Assembly (NCBI GenBank): GCA_030523805.1
Contig: JAUNHS010000059.1
Span: 1 to 10,511, forward strand
Direction of reading: 5' to 3'
DNA from: Acinetobacter sp.
GTDB lineage: Bacteria; Pseudomonadota; Gammaproteobacteria; Pseudomonadales; Moraxellaceae
Length of the DNA: 10,511 bases
The position numbers and the translations under genes were made by a program. The notes beneath the pieces were generated by a model, which was not told the DNA's origin, searched no databases, and worked only from the letters and a program-made list of their open reading frames with translations. This document shows positions 7,024 to 10,511 of this stretch, in pieces (the first letter of the stretch is position 1; the number at the start of each line of letters is the position of its first letter).

Positions 7024-8862
7024 ATGTGCGGTATCGTAGGTGCAATTCGCACCAATGCAAATGTCGTGGACTTTTTGACCGATGGTCTGAAACGTCTGGA
7101 ATATCGTGGCTATGACTCATCAGGCATTGCCGTTCACAATGAAGAAAAAATCAAGCGTGTACGCCGTGTCGGCCGTGTACAACTGATGGAAGATGCAGCC
7201 AAAGAAAAAGGCTTATACGGTCATCTTGGCATTGGTCATACACGCTGGGCAACGCATGGTGGCGTTACCGAACCTAATGCTCACCCCCACATTTCGGGCG
7301 GTTTAATTGCCGTGGTGCATAACGGTATTATTGAAAATTTTGAAGCAGAACGTGTTCGCCTACAAGGTTTAGGCTATGAGTTTGAATCGCAAACCGACAC
7401 CGAAGTCATCGCCCACAGCGTAAAGCATGAATACGGCCAAAATGGTGGCGATTTATTTGATGCCGTGCAGCGTGCAACGCAGCATTTTCATGGGGCGTAT
7501 GCCATTGCCGTGATTGCTCAAGACAATCCAAATCACATGGTGGTGGCTCGTATGGGTTGCCCATTATTGGTGGCATTTGGCGAAGATGAAACCTTTATTG
7601 CATCTGACGTATCGGCTGTGATTGCCTTTACTCGCCGCATTACTTATTTAGAAGATGGCGATATTGCCCTACTCAATGCCAATGGCTTTGTAAAATTAAT
7701 TGATAAAAATCAACAAGCTGTAGAACGTAGCGTTAAAATGTCTGAGCTTTCATTGGCATCATTAGAGCTTGGGCCATACAGCCATTTTATGCAAAAAGAA
7801 ATTTACGAACAGCCAAAAGCCGTTGCCGATACTGCTGAAGTCTTTTTAGATGGTGGTTTTGAAGCCAGCAATTTTGGTGAAAAAGCTGAGCAAATTTTTA
7901 AAGACATTGATAGCATTAAAATTTTGGCGTGTGGTACATCGTATTATTCAGCATTGACGGCAAAATATTGGCTGGAAAGTGTTGCTAAAATCGCTACAGA
8001 CGTAGAAATCGCTAGTGAATATCGCTATCGTGATGTGATTGCCAATCCAAAACAGTTGATTATTACCATTTCACAATCAGGCGAAACCTTGGACACGATG
8101 GAAGCCTTGAAATATGCACAATCGTTGGGTCATCAGTACAGTTTATCCATTTGTAATGTGATGGAATCTGCTCTACCACGCAATAGTGAATTGGTGCTTT
8201 ATACCCGTGCAGGTGCTGAAATTGGCGTGGCTTCAACCAAAGCCTTTACTACGCAATTGGTGGTTTTATTTGGTTTAGCCGTTACTTTAGGTAAAATTCG
8301 TGGTTTTGTCTCTGAACAGCAAGCCCATGATTATCTTGAAGAATTACGCCAATTACCTGGTAGTATTCAACACGCCTTAAATCTTGAACCACAAATTGCC
8401 GCTTGGGCTCAAAATTTTGCGAAGAAAAGCAGTGCATTATTTTTAGGTCGTGGCGTGCATTATCCGATTGCATTGGAAGGGGCGTTAAAGCTCAAGGAAA
8501 TCACGTACATTCATGCTGAAGCCTATCCTGCTGGTGAATTGAAACATGGGCCGTTGGCATTGGTTGATGAAGATATGCCGATTGTGGTGATTGCACCAAA
8601 TGACAGCTTATTGGACAAAGTCAAAGCCAATATGCAGGAAGTGTCGGCTCGTGGTGGTGAGCTGTTTGTGTTCACCGATTTAGACACGCATTTTGAAGAA
8701 AGTGATTTTGTGCATTTAATCCGTACGCCACGTCATGTGGGGATTTTATCGCCGATTGTGCATACTGTGCCTGTGCAGTTGTTATCTTACCATGCAGCAT
8801 TGGCTCGTGGGACAGATGTGGATAAACCACGTAATTTGGCGAAGTCGGTTACGGTGGAATAA
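7024..8862 (+). CDS. glmS: Glutamine--fructose-6-phosphate aminotransferase (isomerizing)
   Basis: GlmS makes glucosamine-6-P and glutamate from fructose-6-P and glutamine, the first committed step of amino-sugar synthesis for peptidoglycan and lipid A. The product is 612 residues (609 in E. coli) and complete. The N-terminal glutaminase begins MCGIVGAI, where Cys2 becomes the N-terminal nucleophile after Met removal; HTRWATHGG (72-80) and HNGIIEN (99-105) belong to the same site. Two SIS isomerase domains follow: CGTSYYSA (303-310), ISQSGET (349-355) and STKAFTTQ (404-411) in the first, and [18 protein letters not shown] (475-492) and ELKHGP (505-510) in the second. The C-terminus [11 protein letters not shown] is the conserved closing tail. 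AAGGAA at 7012-7017 gives a good ribosome site. It lies downstream of glmU on the same strand, with no separate promoter that I could find, so co-transcription is likely, and a strong terminator follows. Confidence 0.98.
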   Translation: MCGIVGAIRTNANVVDFLTDGLKRLEYRGYDSSGIAVHNEEKIKRVRRVGRVQLMEDAAKEKGLYGHLGIGHTRWATHGGVTEPNAHPHISGGLIAVVHNGIIENFEAERVRLQGLGYEFESQTDTEVIAHSVKHEYGQNGGDLFDAVQRATQHFHGAYAIAVIAQDNPNHMVVARMGCPLLVAFGEDETFIASDVSAVIAFTRRITYLEDGDIALLNANGFVKLIDKNQQAVERSVKMSELSLASLELGPYSHFMQKEIYEQPKAVADTAEVFLDGGFEASNFGEKAEQIFKDIDSIKILACGTSYYSALTAKYWLESVAKIATDVEIASEYRYRDVIANPKQLIITISQSGETLDTMEALKYAQSLGHQYSLSICNVMESALPRNSELVLYTRAGAEIGVASTKAFTTQLVVLFGLAVTLGKIRGFVSEQQAHDYLEELRQLPGSIQHALNLEPQIAAWAQNFAKKSSALFLGRGVHYPIALEGALKLKEITYIHAEAYPAGELKHGPLALVDEDMPIVVIAPNDSLLDKVKANMQEVSARGGELFVFTDLDTHFEESDFVHLIRTPRHVGILSPIVHTVPVQLLSYHAALARGTDVDKPRNLAKSVTVE

Positions 8863-8892
8863 AGCATAATTTGCTTATTTTAAAAAGCCTAT

Positions 8893-8930
8893 AAAAAATC
8901 CCTTAATCAAATAAATTAAGGGATTTTTTT
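8893..8930. terminator. Strong bidirectional terminator between glmS and ppa
   Basis: ATCCCTTAAT (8898-8907) pairs perfectly with ATTAAGGGAT (8915-8924) around a 7-base loop. Five A on the left and at least five T on the right extend the pairing and provide the U-tract in either direction. It lies 30 bp after the glmS stop and 20 bp after the convergent ppa stop, so it can terminate both transcripts. Confidence 0.92.
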
Positions 8931-8950
8931 ATCGTTTATAGCAAATAAAC

Positions 8951-9484
8951 TTAAGCCTGCTCTTTCCAGCGTTGTTGCGATTCTTTAATCACTTGCTTGG
9001 CTTCAGCAATATCGCCCCAATGCTCAACTTTGGTTGTACCTGCTTTTTTCAAATCTTTGTAGTGATTGAAATGGAATTCAATTTGCTTGATTAATTGTGC
9101 AGGTAAATCTGCCAAGCTATTGATTGCATTACCATTATTACGGTCATCAGCTGGAACTACAACGATTTTATCATCTACTTCGCCATCATCTACAAACTTC
9201 ATGACACCAATGACTTTGGCTTCCATAAAGATACCTGTTGGTAATGGTTCTTCGGTGATGATTAGTGCATCTAGCTCATCGCCATCTTCATCTAAAGTTT
9301 GTGGAATAAAGCCATAATTGGTTGGTTTTGCAAATAATTTTGGCTCTACACGGTCAAGTTGCATTACGCCTAATTTACGGTTCCATTCAATTTTATTGTT
9401 TGAACCTGCTGGAATTTCAATCACAACATTGATGATACCACCATCTACATCGCCAGCGTCTAAAATTTGGTTAAAGTCTGCCAT
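8951..9484 (-). CDS. ppa: Inorganic pyrophosphatase, soluble family I
   Basis: This cytoplasmic, Mg-dependent enzyme hydrolyses PPi to two phosphates and so pulls forward PPi-releasing reactions, including those of GlmU and GlyQS in this window. The 177-residue length is normal for bacterial family I (176 in E. coli). The signature DGDELDA (67-73) supplies metal-binding Asp67, Asp69 and Asp72. By alignment from memory with E. coli, active-site residues Lys31, Glu33, Arg45, Tyr57, Asp99, Asp104, Lys106, Tyr142 and Lys143 are all present. The ATG at 9484 has AGGA six bases upstream. The gene has its own extended -10 promoter and shares a terminator with the convergent glmS. Identification is very secure. 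Confidence 0.98.
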   Translation of the reverse strand: MADFNQILDAGDVDGGIINVVIEIPAGSNNKIEWNRKLGVMQLDRVEPKLFAKPTNYGFIPQTLDEDGDELDALIITEEPLPTGIFMEAKVIGVMKFVDDGEVDDKIVVVPADDRNNGNAINSLADLPAQLIKQIEFHFNHYKDLKKAGTTKVEHWGDIAEAKQVIKESQQRWKEQA

Positions 9485-9519
9485 AGTTGTTCCTATGTTA
9501 AAGGGTTAAACATACTGTG

Positions 9520-9528
9520 AGTATAGCA
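9520..9528 (-). promoter_or_regulatory. Extended -10 promoter of ppa
   Basis: On the minus strand TGCTATACT (9528-9520) is an extended -10 element with a 5-of-6 hexamer; the -35 region is weak. Transcription would start near 9513, about 29 bases before the ppa ATG. A small palindrome, ATACT-GTG-AGTAT (9512-9524), overlaps the hexamer and start point. Confidence 0.6.
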
Positions 9529-9571
9529 AAATTCCTGCATATACTCTAGAAATTTTTCATGTCAATGAGCC

Positions 9572-10511
9572 TTAATCCCCCAAATTCGGATTCAGCCACT
9601 TTTTCGCCGTTGCCAAATCCCAACCTTTACGCTGTGCATAATCTTCTAGCTGATCTTGGCTAATTTTACCCACATTAAAATATTCACTTTCTGCCAAGCT
9701 ATAATAAAAACCCGATACGCTAGATGGTGGATACATCGCATAACTAGTAGTTAATTGTGTACCAATTTCTTGCTCCGATTGCAGCCATTCAAACAACGTG
9801 CCTTTTTCCGTATGCTCTGGGCAAGCAGGATAACCAGGAGCAGGACGGATACCGACATATTTTTCTCGGATTAAATCGTCATTGCTCAACTGTTCATTGG
9901 CTTGATAGCCCCAAAACTCTTTACGGATACGCTCATGCAAATGTTCCGCAAAGGCTTCAGCAAAACGATCACCTAAAGATTGAGCTAAAATGGCAGAATA
10001 ATCATCGCCTTGGGCTTTAAATTGGTCTGCCATTTCTTCTACACCAAAAATAGATACGGTAAATCCACCCAAATAATCGCCATCATTTGGTGAAATAAAA
10101 TCGGCTAATGACAAATTCGGCTTACCTGTTACCTTGTCCGACTGTTGGCGTAAGTGGTAAAAATCGTGCGTTTTTTGTCCTTGTTCATCATAAGTGGTTA
10201 CTGTATCGGCTGCAGTACGCTTGGCTGGATAAATGGCAAATACTGCTCGGGCATCAAAGCGTTGATTCTCAATAATATCCTTGAGCATGGCTTGGGCTTG
10301 CTCGTACAAATCTCGTGCAGCTTCGCCAACCACATCATCTTGCAAAATTTTAGGGAACTTCCCTGCCAAACTCCACGAAATAAAAAATGGTGTCCAGTCA
10401 AAATATTCTACTAATGTCGCCAAAGGATAATTTTTCAACACTTTTTTACCAATCAGCTGTGGCACAGGTGGCGTATAATTTTGCCAATCTTTTTGTAAGC
10501 CATTTTGTACA
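9572..10511 (-). CDS. metH: Cobalamin-dependent methionine synthase, C-terminal part (runs off right edge)
   Basis: MetH methylates homocysteine to methionine using methyltetrahydrofolate and a cobalamin cofactor. The visible 312 codons are the C-terminal AdoMet-binding reactivation domain, which re-methylates oxidised cobalamin. Landmarks are FDWTPFFISWSLAGKFP (visible residues 37-53), RPAPGYPACPEH (222-233), SYAMYPPSSVSGFYY (256-270) and the tail DQLEDYAQRKGWDL followed by LNPNLGD, all matching E. coli MetH in order. The frame stays open from the right edge to the TAA at 9572, so the start and the homocysteine, folate and cobalamin domains (about 900 residues in E. coli) lie outside the window. 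It points the same way as ppa, 87 bp upstream of it, but ppa has its own promoter. I saw no strong terminator in that gap. Confidence 0.96.
   Translation of the reverse strand, partial: VQNGLQKDWQNYTPPVPQLIGKKVLKNYPLATLVEYFDWTPFFISWSLAGKFPKILQDDVVGEAARDLYEQAQAMLKDIIENQRFDARAVFAIYPAKRTAADTVTTYDEQGQKTHDFYHLRQQSDKVTGKPNLSLADFISPNDGDYLGGFTVSIFGVEEMADQFKAQGDDYSAILAQSLGDRFAEAFAEHLHERIRKEFWGYQANEQLSNDDLIREKYVGIRPAPGYPACPEHTEKGTLFEWLQSEQEIGTQLTTSYAMYPPSSVSGFYYSLAESEYFNVGKISQDQLEDYAQRKGWDLATAKKWLNPNLGD

Overview
The window is about 10.5 kb of compact, AT-leaning gammaproteobacterial chromosome. The protein sequences, the split GlyQ/GlyS glycyl-tRNA synthetase, the glmU-glmS pair and the two-domain acyl-CoA dehydrogenase suggest the Moraxellaceae (an Acinetobacter or Moraxella relative). 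This placement is inferred from recognised sequence features; no search was run. Almost every gene is core housekeeping.

Left part (1-3271, all on the minus strand, transcribed right to left): glyQ (alpha subunit), a RhuM-Fic fusion gene, then the N-terminal 396 codons of glyS (beta subunit), which runs off the left edge. The Fic gene sits between the two synthetase subunit genes, with gaps of only 36 and 31 bp and in the same direction. It is poorer in G+C than both neighbours. It is the one accessory element in the window and the most interesting feature. A good sigma70-like promoter lies just upstream of glyQ, and no terminator is visible inside the cluster, so the three genes are probably one transcript.

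Middle (3319-5558): a minus-strand acyl-CoA dehydrogenase of the roughly 600-residue type with its own hairpin terminator. A 350-bp divergent control region follows. It holds a TTGACA promoter for the dehydrogenase, an extended -10 promoter for glmU and two short inverted repeats that could be operators.

Right-centre (5559-8930, plus strand): glmU and glmS, the bifunctional GlcNAc-1-P uridyltransferase/acetyltransferase and the glutamine-dependent glucosamine-6-P synthase, which together make UDP-GlcNAc for peptidoglycan and lipid A. Their 106-bp spacer has two hairpins. A strong bidirectional terminator ends glmS and also serves the convergent ppa.

Right end (8951-10511, minus strand): ppa (inorganic pyrophosphatase), with an extended -10 promoter, and the C-terminal part of metH (AdoMet-binding reactivation domain), running off the right edge. 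PPi released by GlmU and by aminoacyl-tRNA synthetases is a substrate for Ppa, but the genes are separate transcription units. No tRNA, rRNA, CRISPR array, insertion sequence or prophage was seen.
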